A DNA stretch of 64,000 bases from Trichobilharzia szidati (GCA_944472155.2 OX235272.1:100322020-100386019), one strand, 5' to 3'. Shown: positions 1 to 13,400, numbered from the stretch's first letter. Numbers and translations: made by a program. The notes: generated by a model not told the origin, from the sequence alone.

Positions 1-129
1 TTTAAACAAGAATCAATCAATTAATATATGCATACAATTATATATATATATATCTCGAACAATAATAATCATACACAATGAAAACTTTCGACATTACATA
101 ATTAGATGAAAGAGAGGGTAGAGATATCC

Positions 130-1080
130 AGTTACCAAGGCGAGGGAAGACTGATAACTGCTCCTTTCTGAATGCATAAATCGGGTTTTATGCGCTTGAT
201 GGAGATTACTTCATTAAACTTAAGGAGAATTGAGCTTGTTTATAATTTTAAACGATCTTGCGACGCCCACCTCATGACCCGTGTCAGGGAGATGCCTGGC
301 GATGACACTGTTTAAAGCATTTGTTCATTTCAGGCATAGGCTTTGTGGTACATGTTCAGAAAATCGTAAGTATGCCCTTCTTTGTGTTCTTCCAATCTAA
401 CTGCTCCTGCAGATACATGTAAATTTGTATATACAGTTGGAGTTGACATGAGAAAGATATCTGTCGATTTTTGATTGCACCCTACAGCAAGTTATTTGAT
501 AGACGGGAACCAGCTTAGCTGCAGGATAGGCTCTGCCTAATGACGTACTCAATCTTTGATTGAATATTGCTGCAATATTTTCACCTTTAAAATCGAGTTG
601 AATGAAGATGGGCTTTTACCGCACTGTAATTTGTCTGATGTTTGAGCCTTCATATCTTCAATATTTGTTGACGAATCTCTGAGGTTAACCGTTGTTTTCC
701 AACATCTTTTCGAGAATCGTAAGTTCTTCCTCTGATTTCTCTACAGAGCATACTCTCCTTGCTCTACAGTATCGAGTCTTCACTGGTGCTCCTTTATAGT
801 TAACCATTTAGACAAAAACTATTGACATGTAGGTATGATCCATTCCATGTAGCCTTTCGGTTAATTGACCTCTGGAGACTACCATCTTCTAGGCGTTACA
901 TGGCAATGTCGAGGAAATGGAACTTCTCATTTTCTTGTTCCATAGTAAATTCAGTATTTGTATGTGCGTCGTTGAATAATCTGAGTAGGTAGGAAGCATG
1001 AATTTCATTGTTGCATACTACAAATGTGTTATCGACATATCGTTGTTTCATTGGTTGCATACTTCAACTTTGTTTTCTCA
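130..1080 (-). mobile_element. Penelope-like element fragment in UTP14 intron
   Basis: Read on the - strand, this stretch gives broken reverse-transcriptase and endonuclease-linker peptides typical of Penelope-like elements. Near 1060 it encodes RYVDNTFVVCNNEIHASYL (the RT YVDD-type motif, second D lost), followed by FHFLDIAM. Near 200-300 it encodes a C-terminal tail with TGHEV, RSFKIINKLNSP and KPDLCIQK. The reading frame is broken by several shifts and stops, so this is a dead copy. It lies upstream of the UTP14 exon at 1364 and on the opposite strand, so it sits in an intron. The first ~129 bases of the window show only AT-rich simple sequence. Confidence 0.75.
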
Positions 1081-1363
1081 AGGTTGGATATGACCACCAG
1101 TGACTATAATTTACATTATTTCAGGTATCTTTTTAATTTTCTTCATATATTGATATAGTATTAGAGAATGATGGAAAACCACACACACATAATAAGACAC
1201 AATAATTGCGTGTCAGAGCTTAGTGCATATTCCCGCCTATGTTTTCTAACTTACAGTATTTATTAAAAAAAGTATCGTCGTAGTATGATATAAGTCGAAT
1301 TATGTTTATTTTATGCTACCAGAATCGAATAGTAATTAGCCTCTATTTATTTCCAAACTATAG

Positions 1364-2148
1364 GGATCAGCTAAAAATAAACCAAATGATACATTTCGTC
1401 CAACTGTTGGAGGAGCATTACTTTCTACTGAAGCAGCTGAAAAAGTGTTGGAAAAATCTGAGGTCAACAAAATAGTTTTAACTGAACCTTCAGTATGTAA
1501 TACTGATACTGTGGTTGAAGAATCAGATGTAGTGGATCCTAATTCAGAAGGGTTTTTCCATGCACTCCAAGAAAGTTTTGCAAATGATCCAGCTTTACAA
1601 CAGAAATTTTTAGCAGAAAAAACTGAAACGGCTAAAAGTGAAGCACCTCAAGATATCGATACGTATTTGCCTGGATGGAATTCTTGGACTGGTCCAGGAA
1701 CTGAAGCGGCTGATGAAAGGAGACGGAAAGCTAGAATTATACCTGCTCCTAAGGTAAAACGTGAAGATGACAAGAAATCACATGTGATCATCAAACGGCG
1801 TTTGAATCAAGATTTCAAGCAACATTTGGTACGTTGCTTAAAATATTTTAGTTTGTGCATACTATATTTGCAACATCATCACCTTCACAATTTAAGTTTT
1901 TCTTTTGTTTTTACCTTTTTCGTCAGGTGAAATCAATTCCGTTTCCATACAGTACACCAGAGCAATTTGAAGCATTCGTATCCCAACCGATTTGTAGAGA
2001 GTGGATTACAGAATCTTCACATCGTGAATTAACACGTCCTAAAGTAACAGTCCAATCTGGTCGTATTATTAGACCAATATCAAAGTCTGCGGCTTTGTTG
2101 CGTGACAGGGATATTGAACGTTTCAATAAACAAAAGCCGATTGTGTGA
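1364..2148 (+). CDS. UTP14: UTP14, last two coding exons (small-subunit processome protein, C-terminus)
   Basis: This is the C-terminal part of U3 snoRNA-associated protein 14, a nucleolar component of the small-subunit processome needed for 18S rRNA maturation. Exon 1364-1828 follows an AG acceptor at 1362-1363 and ends at a GTACGT donor. The intron is 1829-1926, ending in CAG. Exon 1927-2148 ends with TGA at 2146-2148. Both splice junctions are phase 0. The first exon carries the family hallmark PGWNSWTGPG near 1670 and then VIIKRRLN. The second carries SIPFPYSTPEQFEAFVSQPI, then W, then LTRPKV and IIRPI, matching the order in eukaryotic UTP14 (GW.SW.G, VII, PFP, W, LT.P.V, I.PI). Upstream exons lie outside the window. 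An in-frame stop (TAG, 1361-1363) precedes the acceptor, which supports the exon start. Confidence 0.92.
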
Positions 2149-2440
2149 TTCACTTCGTATCGTGTATTTGAATTATTATGTATCTTTCTAGCAGTCAGTC
2201 ATAAAAATTGATTCTGTGATTAATACACTATTTTGAAATGTAGGCATTCCTTTTCTACAAAGATACTGCTGATTGATGTGAGTAATTAGAGACAATTTGT
2301 ATCATCCACTGAAGTCATCTTAACACCTGGTGACCATTACACTTGTTCAGCACCAAGTTCACCAAAATTTATTCAGTTGACCTCAACTAGATTGGGGGTA
2401 TGTCACTTCAAAGCATCCGAATTTTGCCTAGCCACTAAGG
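2149..2440. other. 3' flank of UTP14, no gene seen
   Basis: This is probable UTP14 3' UTR and intergenic DNA. I see no coding signal and no clear canonical polyadenylation hexamer close to the stop. Confidence 0.5.
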
Positions 2441-3264
2441 TGGACTGGTGATTACTATTATTATTCCTTTGGATTCCAAGTGGAACATAGGACTTCAACA
2501 ACTCATCTCCACTTTGTTCTATTTGGTGCTGTCTTCTTCAACGGGGTCCACGTATGACCATAATCTTTCATCTCCCCCTCTTCCTGCCCAACACACGGTC
2601 TCCTCCATGTCGCCCTCGTACCGACAACCCACTCGTCGTTTCCCATTCCATTATTGGGATTCAACTACAGCGATGGCCTGCAATGCACGCGATGTCATTC
2701 GACGATTTCCTCATCGTATGTCTGATCAATCCATCTCCATTTTCTCCTACATACTTGTTGAGCAATCGGCTCTCACCTGTTGGTTCGTTCCCAGCCAGAG
2801 TTTCTTGTTGCTAGTTGTTTCTGCACCGGCCGGGCGATTCGGTCTTCAGTATGGAACCAGCCAGCCAGCCAGCGAAGTGAGCAGCTGTTGATAAAAGTCT
2901 TCAGTGGCTTCTTGGAAATCGTTTTCGTGACACGCAGTGCAAGTTTTTGACCTGTATAGAAGAGCTGACTGACTGACTTGACATTTGTGCTGAACAGAAT
3001 CCGAATTTTGTTGTTTATGCTGTCTGAGTGAGTGCAGAAGATTTCCAAACTGGTTTCAGGTTGATGAATGTGTATCTTGCCTTTCTGATTCTGGCTATCT
3101 GACTTTGACATCTTCATCCGATCTGCTGGCCTGTGGTTGGAACCGTGCTTCCTAGCCAGACAAGTGACGGCAGGAAGCAACCTCTGACAAATCCCTCGCG
3201 TTGATGGTGATTAGTGCTGGTTGTTGTTGCTGTTGGTCGGTTATCTTCATCGCCTGCGTCTTCT
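2441..3264 (-). mobile_element. RTE-group LINE fragment, family B copy 1 (3' end)
   Basis: On the - strand this matches the 3' third of the family B LINE found at 21795-23905, 36885-40268 and 57788-59460. Recognisable blocks are the post-RT segment (HQPETSLEIFCTHSDSINN, KIRILFSTNVKS), a FINSC...RW remnant, and the terminal 'nucleotide plus ATT repeat' tail (ATTATTATT on the + strand near 2455). Frames are broken throughout. The 5' side stops abruptly at about 3264, where a family A fragment begins. Confidence 0.75.
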
Positions 3265-4020
3265 ACATGCTGAGAAAGGCAATGGCTAAGGATGCATGCA
3301 TAACACGTAGCTTCACAACCTCATCGATTGATTTGACCTCATTACCTAGCACTCGATCGATGCCTAACCTCAATATTACTCATTCTATTACATCACCTAA
3401 CACGGGAGGTTCAACGCAGATAGCTGTAATCACACACACACAGCTAACCAGGCTTTTCATGTTTTCCGATGTCAGTGGCCTTGTCTTACTCACAGCCATA
3501 AAGGAGGACCGATTGAACTGCTGAACAGTACTAACTTTCTTCGGTTGACAGCCGGATATCACATCTACGCCAGAGACGGCGTAAGTTGGTAAATGCCAAA
3601 CGAGCTTTTTGTATCCATGCTGAGATTTCGTCAGCGATCAACCCGTTGTGGTTGGTGCAACTCCCTGAATAAGTGAAGTGGTCAACACGCTCACTAACTT
3701 CACTCCCTGCCTTCAAGCTAAGATTCAATGTAGTGCAGTCCTGTAGCATCATCTTACATTTGACGGTGGGAGCGAATCGCATGGCGAACATTCGAAGATT
3801 ACTCACTGCTCAAGGTGTTCAGAAGACTGCTGTATTTTGTCAGCATCTTCACCTAGGAGTAGGATTATATCGTCCTCATATTCTGAGTCCACGGGATTAT
3901 TCCCTGGTAACAAGTCAATTCCTGAGTTGCTGAAGTCACTTAGGATTAAGTCCATTAGTACATCTATGATGAAATTAAATAGACATAGGGACATTGGTGG
4001 GCAGAACAACAAACAGTTTA
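3265..4020 (-). mobile_element. RTE-group LINE fragment, family A copy 3
   Basis: The - strand encodes broken segments of the RT palm and thumb of the family A LINE: FNFIIDVLMDLILSDF, then YEDDIILLLGEDADK (a decayed YADD box) near 3860-4010, then NLRMFAMRFAP and a ...DEISAWIQKARLAFTNLRRL block near 3600-3800, then a frameshifted remnant of the connection domain down to about 3270. It is more diverged than the copies at 9214-11862 and 17600-20466. It abuts family B without spacer at about 3264. Confidence 0.7.
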
Positions 4021-4295
4021 TATTCAATGAATGTACTAATTTATTTCATTGAAAGCTGCAAAATAATCATAATTACTTTTACCGCTTATAATGGAGAGTA
4101 ATCTGAGCAGTAAAGCAAGACAATATGCATACTAGGAAAGAAATTGTAGAAATATGGAAATCCAAAGGAGAAATCAGTATTAATAATATTATGAAATCAG
4201 TATAATTTATGCACGTAATTCCAAGGATAAATAATAATTGTCTGCTTTTTTTTGCTTCTGAAAATTCGTTAAATATCAAATCCAATATTCAAAAA

Positions 4296-4495
4296 CTAAG
4301 CACCAGTATTTAATTGAATACCCTTTTTAACATTCTTTTTAAACTGGCCAATCACATTTCCCGGAGGATAATACAAACAAACAATAATTAGTTTTGAATC
4401 TCTATTCATTGAGTCTTCTGATTCATACGACGATTTACTTGCGATACCAACTCCAATACTCTGTGAACCTGACCATACTATCTGAGTGAAATTGC
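4296..4495 (-). CDS. CAP gene exon 9 (terminal; end of CAP domain 2)
   Basis: The exon starts after CAG (4498-4496), phase 1, with GC completing Gly, then NFTQIVWSGSQSIGVG. It continues through the CAP signature YYPPGNVIGQF and ends ...LNTGA with TAG at 4298-4296. An AATAAA lies on the - strand at 4045-4040, about 250 bases past the stop, and could be the polyadenylation signal, although it is inside a family A remnant's flank. Confidence 0.87.
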
Positions 4496-7400
4496 CTGAA
4501 AAGTAAAATGATTTTATCCTAGTGTATTAAACATATCAATCGAGTTAGTAAAAAGCAAAGATAAATTTCAATGATGATTGAATGAACATACTAAGATGCC
4601 GTGTTTTCTTTTTTACCTCGGTCATCCAATAGTCCATATAGCAATAATCATAATAATCATGAAACTACAACTCCTATATGTTTTCTCCGTAGAACAATCA
4701 AGATGATAAAGCTCTACTAAATAAAAAAAATTTGAGCAAAGAATATCCTTTTCGATAATTTCTTCTTCTGGCACTATATATATGTATATAATATTCTAGA
4801 ATAATCGTCATCAACAATATTGGCGATTTTAAATATTATCGATTTCTTAAGTAAGATCTCAATGGAATTTCCACAGTTCAAGAAAGACGCTTAAGTTATA
4901 ATAATAATAAGCATAAAAATGGAATAGTAAGCAGAATATCAAGTTAAAGTAAGGCAATTTCCACAACAAATTAAGGATCATTAAAACCTTGATGGTCGGA
5001 GGGGTAAGGACAATGTCTGAACCAACTTCTTTTGGATGCATCATAACTTAGGTTTCTTAATGTAGATCCTAACAGCCAGCGTCAGCAATATGTAATGGAC
5101 GAACTCTTAAGAAGGTAAAGTTAAGATTAGTTGGTATACGGTAGATGACTTTGAAAGCCGTCTCGTTAACACTAGTCTTGAGTTCTGTATCCACGAGATG
5201 AGATAGAATAGAGAGCTATCAATGGATTTCGTTTGTCCCTTACTTAACCACCATGCAGGATGTTGTTCGGAAATCCGACGACAAACACGCCTAATTGTAC
5301 GGCCTGTGCCATTAACTGGCTCCATAGGAGCAGTCAAATTGGTAGATACACATGTAAGAGGCAAAATTAGGTAGTTTATCTTTAATTCCCGAAAGTGAAG
5401 TAGTAGTGGTTTTGAAGACACAGCTTATTTCAGCATCACTGAATGCTCATTTTTCCACATTCCTTAGGCATTGTGTTAATATCTCACTGAGGAACTGAAG
5501 TTGTAAAAATAAGGCCTTTTTCAGAATTGTTGGTACTTCAGCCTGCCTTGACTTTTGTTTAATATTCTTATGGAAGTTTTTCTTGGTAACCATTCTTCTT
5601 CAACAACTCTTTAATAAAAGTAAGCTCTTTATTAAGGTATTTATCAAAGCAAATTCCTCTTCCTCTACTAAATATTTGATACGTAAATGGCTTTTCATCT
5701 GTTTATTTATATAAATGCCATTCGACTACTACGTCAGCAGAAAATGAATTGACATCATGTCAACTCTTTATCATAAAACCGAAAAGTACTGGACAATTAG
5801 TTGGTAAGAGGCTGAAATTTTCTGTTAGTAGACATTCATAATAGTGATAAATGGTTTTTATAGAAAATCAAAACAAGTGATTGATTCAGCGAAGAGACTT
5901 TTTAACGAATTTATTATCAAGCTGTACAATCGTATATTTATGGGTGTTTTTAAGAAATTATATCCGGTGAGGGAATTGAGTCATAGGTGTGAATGCACAA
6001 AATAATAATAGTAGTAGTATGAAATGTAATTAAAATTAAAATGTTTGTGTTTATAGTCGTAGTTAAATGTCAGGTGGCTAAACAATTAATGTCATGTATG
6101 TAGAACAATTCTTAGGACATATATAACTCGGAAGGGGTGTCAAATTATAAGATAAGTAGGTAAATCAAATCAAATAAAAACGTCACGTAATTTTATTTGA
6201 AATTTGAAAACACAGAACTTAACATTGCAAGAAAAGATTGATTCAGGATGACAAGTGGTGTGAGTGAAATAATACCGGGGACAATTCAAAGTGAGAATAG
6301 TAATAGTAACAACTGATGTAATAAAAGAAGAGTATACAAATATATATGACATTAATTATTTTGCCACTTAATTGCATTCCATACTACTATTATTATTATT
6401 TCATGTATTCACACGTTTGATTCAATTCCTATACCGGATATAATTTCTTAAAAACACCCATAAATATACGATTGTACAGCTTGATAATAAATTCGTTGAA
6501 AAGAGTCTCTTCGCTAAATCAATCACTTGTTTTGATTTTCTATATGTCCCGGTGAGAATTCTGCCACCAAGTATGTTGACCTTCTACTTCTGAGTTTGAA
6601 CAAACTGAAGAGTCCTAAACTAGAACGAAATAGTTGTCTGTACATCACACCGTCTTCACTATCAAGAGAATTATACAATAAATGGACAAAGATCGAGAGC
6701 TAATCATTGACAGAGTAAACTGAGTTCTCCGATTCGAATGTGAATATGGAAGCAAAAAAACCCACTCGTTTAGAAAACGTGTCTGTCTACCCAAAAGGTT
6801 GGACGTTTAACCAAATGGTTTAGCAATGCAGAAAATGAGCTAGCCAAGAGTGTCATAAATAAGTATCTAACGAACACGTTATTGATAACACTAAATTCTA
6901 CAGTCGGCGGTATATAAACAAACATATGTAGCTCTAATCCTGAGATCAAGTCTCTGGATATACAAAATGATAGACCCACTGAATATGTCATTACAGGGAT
7001 CACTTTGTGGTGTAACTGCTTTACCTTTTCTAACCCTTATACTTCTTATTTTTCTGTACAATCCCATATTGTTTCCTTTCTCCTGTATCATTTATCTTGT
7101 TTGGTATGTTCTTTACTTTGTTCGACTTTAATCAGCTCATTTTATCAGTATGGTTTCTTCGTACTTGCTTTACCCTACCAGAGTTCCTTAGCATTAAAAT
7201 GCTATCAAGCCTTTTGTCCAAATCATAAGACTAATTATATAGCGACGGGATGCAGATTAATGTCTAACTTTAAATAAATGTAGATTTTATTACAAACAGA
7301 CCTCAGGAAAAAAGCTGTCGACAACCAAGTGGCATTACACAACTATTTCATCCGCGTGTGGGACTCTTCAATAGTATTATTATTATTATTCTTTCTTTGG

Positions 7401-10400
7401 GTCCTGGCGGAAACATGGGGTTTCAGCGGCACATCTTCAACGGACTCTGTTCATTACAGTCACTTGCAGCTGATTCCATGACTGTCGTCAAGCTTTCGTC
7501 TCCCCTTTGTAAAATTTCCTCCATGTCACCCCACTGACATCTACCTAACTCGTTGTTCCCCATCTGATTTCCACAAGAAGGCTAGGCGTATCCTCGGTTA
7601 GCACACATTCGCTTGATATATTGGAATTTTCTACCTCTGTGTTGTTTTATCCATTTACACTACTGCTACTTAACCATTTTCAGACTCACACCACAATATA
7701 TAATAGAGATGAAAAGTCACACTGAAATTTACTAAGTGACTCGACTCTCCTGCTTTATTCATTTTCATTTCTTATTTCAAATTCTGTGTATACATCTACT
7801 CACCCTTTTTTGTATGCATAAATAATTCTTCAAATGAAATGAACAGTTGTCTGGAATCGATTTTTATGTCTTAGGCTACGAACTACGCATATTATGTGTG
7901 AGGGAGAGAGAGAGAGAGCTAATGACAGCTGAGTGCTTTAGTCTATGAGCCATATATCTTCATGAAAAAAGATGAAGCTTCCTCAAATGCAATTCTGAAT
8001 TATATTAAATATACAAGAAAGTTCAGCTGAATACCTATTTTATTCAATAAATTTTGACTTGAAAAAAAAAGAATAATCACAATTTTTTATAATACATTCT
8101 TCTCATTCCTTTGCGTTACGAGTGGAATGCTAAGGCTTCAAGCTTTGAGATTTTCTTGAATTTCAGTTACAGTGAGGATTTTTCTTACGAGGTGGTGGAG
8201 TTTCCAGCTTCATACTGGGCTTTCTACCCTCTACGTGAGGGGTTAGACAGAGTGCGTTGGCCGAGGGGGGGGGGGGTTGAATCCGGATCACTTGTGTGGT
8301 TGATGAGCATCTTGCCATTGAACCACCGATGCACAGCTTACGCTTATAATAAATGAAGAATATATATACAATTTACCGAAATACACACATTTTATTAAAA
8401 AAATCATAACATCGTCAAACCAAAACAGTTTTCAATTTCATTAACCAACACTCACCAATACCCTGAATACTATCAGGTTCTGTTTCATATTTGAACTTTT
8501 CTGATTCTTGATACCAGTGTTCAATTAATTCTTTGCCTAGAGTTTTTTTGTTTTCATAAAAAATAAATTATACATTCAAAAAATATTTCATTTTATTAAA
8601 TAATTGTTATAATAAAAGATGAATAATGAATTTGTGCCAATTAAAGTTTTCAATTTGATTCATATCCACATTTAACACTTCCAGTTGCTTTGATGATATC
8701 TTTTTCGATACTGTTGCGTAACACGTGTGTCGAACTTTCAGAGAAAAATCAGCATAAACTAGATGGTGGTTATAAGCTCACCAGTTTTTAAACAACAACC
8801 CAAAGGAGAAAAGTATTTTAAATTCCCAGCATTTCAAAGCCTTGAGAGAGCTACGGGACAATTCTAATATAATTATCACGAAACCTGATAAAGGTTCTGG
8901 AGTCGTCATTATAAATAAAAGTGACTACAAATCTAAAATGATGTCTAGTCTTGATGATAAGAGCAAATTTAGCCGTGACCCCTCCTCAGAAGATATTCAG
9001 TTGTTGCAGGGCACAGTGACAGCTAATCTAGTGAAGCTTCATGGCCTAAATGCTATAAGTAAAGATAAATTTGACTTTAAAGCCATCAGAATGTAAATTC
9101 CCGCATTTGTATGGTTTGCCAAAACACATAAACCCAATAATCCTCTACGTCCTTTATTGTCAATGTGCAGATCCCCAACGCATAAACTTGCTGAATGGTT
9201 AGTAGAATTATTGCTGTCTGTCTGTTTTCGACATAGAACTTTGCACATATGTGCGGCAGTTCAAGTCGCCACACTCCATGTAGCACACAAAGGAAGAGAA
9301 GAAAGTAGGAGAATGCATAATATAACAGAACAAATGTGAGACAAAGGATAGTAATAACAAGAACAAAACAGTTTCATCGGAAATCATAAGTCACAAGGAG
9401 TGGATGCATCTGCGCCACTGAGAACGATTTTGAGCCATGTCACCAATTGTTTCCAACCATTGGTTTTTACCGTCCCGAGGACCCCAACCAGGAAGTCTAC
9501 ATCTCCCTACGTGACTTAGACTAACTGTTGTGGATTTCATTGACTGGTGCCATGTTTTCGTTTGACCGCCGCTAGCTCTTTTCCAGCCTGGCCCTATATC
9601 AGCTAACATTGCCCGTCGAGGAAGGCGATGACTAGGCATACGTAACACATGACCCAACCATCTCAGTCGATGTAATTTCACAGTCTCATCGATTGATTTC
9701 CCCGCCTTACCTAGCACTCGACGCCTAACCTCAATATTGCTCACCTTATTATACCACTTCACGCGGGAGATGGAACGCAGACACCTATGATCGAAGACAG
9801 CTAATCTTTTCATGTCTTCTGCTCTCAATGGCCAGGTCTCACAGCCATAAAGGAGGACGGAGCGGACTGTTGAGCAGTACACACGCCCTTTGGTCGATAG
9901 TCGGATATCGCGTCTACGCCAGAGACGGCGTAAACTGGCGTATGCGAACCTAGCCCTCTGTATTCGTGCTGATATTTCGTCTGAGATCAACCCGTTGGGG
10001 CTGATGGTACTTCCCAAGTAATTGAAGCGGTCAACGTGCTCTACCGCTTCACTTCCTATTTCTAATCTAGGGGTCGGTGAAGTCCAATCCTGCAGCATCA
10101 TCTTACATCTTACAGGGGCGAATCGCATGCCAAACATTCTTAGATTGCAGCTCAAGGTGTTCAGTAGACTCTGCATTTACTCAGAGTCCTCGCCTAGAAG
10201 GACTATATCGTCCGCATATTCTAGGTCGACGAGATTATTCCCTTGTAACAAGTCAATCACTGAGTCCCTGAAGTGTGTTAGGGTTAAGTCCATTAGCACG
10301 TCTATGATGAAGTTGAATAGAAATGGGGATAATGGGCATCCTTGACGGACGCCACTAGTCGTCACCACTTCAGATGACAACTCGCCATAAGCCCTCACCT

Positions 10401-13400
10401 GGCTGCATGAGTACGAGTAGAGTGCCTTAATCAGTGCAATGTATTTTCTCGGCATTCCCTTACAGCCAAGCATCGCCAGAGAACCTCTCGGTCGACAGAA
10501 TCGAATGCCGCCTTTAGGTCAAGAAATATAATGATTGTCGGACGCCGGTAGGAATGCCTATGTTCTAGAATCTGTCGAAGGGTGAAGATATGATCAATAC
10601 AACCTCTTCCTGGCCTAAAACCTGCCTGGTTTTCCCGTGTTTGTGTCTCCCGAGCACCACTTAGTCTACGCAGTATTATTGAGCCTAGGATTTTAGATAC
10701 TATATTAGTCAAGCTAATCCCTCTGTGATTATCACAGGAAGACTTGTCTCCCTTCTTGTATATCGGGATGATCAGTGACTTACACCAACCCGATGGGACT
10801 TCCTCTGATTCCCAGACGCTGCCTAGAACCTCAATTAATGCAGACAGTAAACTGTCTCCACCGTACTTAAATACCTCTGGAGTCAATCCATCAGGTCCCG
10901 CTGCTTTGCCTTGCTTCAGATTAGTGACAGCTCTAGTAACCTCATTTAGGGACGGAGGACCTGTGTCTATATCCCATTCAGGGAGGTGTTGGATGTTCGG
11001 CAGGTTAAGTGTGGCTGTGAGCCAATTAAACTGCTCCTCATAGTGTTCTTTCCAGCGCTCCAGACGTCTATCCTGGGAGCTAATTATGGTGCCATTTTTC
11101 TCCGAGATTGTTTCGCTTATCATTTGCCTTTTGCCACCTGTTTCCCTGATGAGTCTAAAGAGTTGCCTAGTGTTGCCTATCGCCGATGCTTTTTCCATCT
11201 CTTTCGCCTTTGTCAACCACCACTGTTCACGGTCCTTGCGGAGACTTTTCGTAAGTTTCCTTTTGTGCAGCTTTCGCTCCTCATTGAATTCGGAGCTCGC
11301 CGGAATAAGTCTTCTAGCATCTATCAGTTCGGATGAAGCAGTCGAAATCCAATGGTTTTTACTCACCTTTGGATTTACCTTATTCACAGCTTTTACAGCT
11401 GTATCTATGGCTGATTGAATATTCTTCCAGGCTTCTTCAGGGTGAGCGCAGCTGTCGAACTCAGATATGTGTTTAGCTAGTTCTTCCTCAAATAGGGACT
11501 TAGTTTGCTGATCGAGCTGGGGACGTGATGGTTTTACCGCCAGCTGTTTCCTACGTCCGTTCAGTCGTAAGCACACACGAGCGCGGACCAGTGCGTGATC
11601 GGTATCTACACACGTGTTCCAGAAGGAGCGGCAATCTCCTACCGACCCACGCCAACGATAGCTTATTGCTATGTGGTCTATTTGTGTCCAGCGTTGATTT
11701 GATGATGGGGGTCGCCAAGTCAAACAGTGTCTGTCCTTGTGTTTGAAGTTAGTGCTTACAAGAAACAAATGATTATCTGAACAGAACTGTAGGAGACGGT
11801 CACCGTTGTCGGTTCGCTGGCACGGAATTCCGTATGTGCCACCGACATTCTTCTCAGATGCAAGAATTATTGCATCCAGTTAAAACACAATTCTGTAAGT
11901 ATTTATTAAAAGATACATTTGAGCTGGTTAATTCCCTTGATGATATTAGTATTATGAATAAAAATATGTATTCTTTTGATGTAAACTCTTTATTCACTAA
12001 TGTGAATCTGCTTAAAACAACTGACATTTTGTGTGATTACATTTCCACACATAATTTTTTCATCCCGTTCTCTATATCTTATTTAAGGAATTTATTACTT
12101 TATTGTACTAGCAATGTTAGTTTTACTTTTGAAGGCGATTGTTTCCGCCAGGTTGATATTGTCACTATGGGAAGTCCGTTAGGGCCCCTTTTAGCAGATA
12201 TCTATATGTCGCACATTGAGAGTTTATCAGAGGATTTAATCGAAAATGTGCCACTTTATAGAAGGTATGTAGACGACATTGTAATCACCTCAATTTTAAA
12301 TCGAATGAATGAAGTTCGGAACAGCATATCACTTACGTCTGTAAAACAGGAAGATAATTGTTTATCTTTCCTAGGCATATTGCTTAGTCGACGGTCTGAT
12401 GGATCAGTAAAACAATCTATTTATGGAAAACCTACCTGGACATGACAGTATCTTAATTACCACAGTTTCTGCCCTGTTCGGTACAAAAGAGCCTTAGTAA
12501 GGCGCCTCTTCAGCAGAATGCAACGAATATGCAAGGTTAACACACTTGATGAGGAAGGAAGAAAGTTGAGTCAAACTCTGGTTGGTAATTCCATTATGGG
12601 TAAATTTTATTTTGATAGAGTCTCACAGTGTTATACAGTAATATTTACTGATGACGTTTCGAGCACAATTTATTGCTATTGATATGATTATGAGCAATAA
12701 ATTGTGCTCGAAACGTCATTAGTAAATATTACTGTATAACACTGTGAGACTCTATCAAAATAAAATTTACCCATAATGGAATTACACTCTACCACAGTGC
12801 CCAAGTTTTATTCTTATATCTGGTTGGTAATGATTATCCAGACAAGTTCATCAGAAGATATAAAGCAGTCAGAACACCAAGACTCACCTCCAAATCGTCG
12901 CTAAGAAAGACGTGTACATCAAGCTACCCTTTATGGGGGATCACAGTAGCTTGACAAACAGACAAAGATTGAACGCTGCCGTTAAAGAGACTTTTTATTC
13001 AGCTAAGATCATAATAATTGAGAATGTGAACCCGATATATCTATCTAAGCCCTTAGAACGTGAGAAAAATGATGTCACATCCCACTGTATTTGCCAATTT
13101 GAATGTACATGTGGCCATAGATACATAAGGAGGACTCATCGATCTCTGCAAGTAAGGGCTTCAGAAGCAAATAGAATCCCCTGAACCCATTAATGATCGG
13201 AACAGACGACCTAGCTGCTATACTGCGAAACATATGATACAGACAGGATATAAAATTCATGTTTACATGTCAATTAAACCTATCTATAAAACGTGTTTGG
13301 GGCGTTTGTGGAAGCCCTAGCTGTCAAATAGGAAGTTGAAACCACACTTATGCGTTCAAAAACAATCCGTCATCACACTAAACCATCTTTGATAAATTAG

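Larger units (their letters stand above)
8786..13335 (+). mobile_element. Penelope-like element, interrupted by two insertions
   Basis: A decayed + strand Penelope-like element lies in three pieces: 8786-9213, 11863-12589 and 12819-13335. It is split by an RTE LINE (9214-11862) and a palindromic insert (12590-12818). Piece 1 encodes NIIITKPDKGSGVVI and, after a frameshift, FAKTHKPNNPLRP and SPTHKLAEWLVELL. Piece 2 continues the same frame with LLHPVKTQFCKYLL, SFDVNSLFTNV, MGSPLGPLLADIYM, YRRYVDDIV and FLGILLSRR. These are the fingers and motifs A, B and C of a Penelope-type RT with an intact YVDD. Piece 3 holds the linker and a degenerate GIY-YIG nuclease region (CICQFECTCGHRYIRRTHRS). Several stops and shifts make it inactive. 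Confidence 0.85.

Noticed and set aside
8265..8276. Run of 12 G as a possible G-quadruplex or regulatory site
   Set aside because: It falls in a SINE remnant and is a single homopolymer, probably slippage; nothing around it suggests function.
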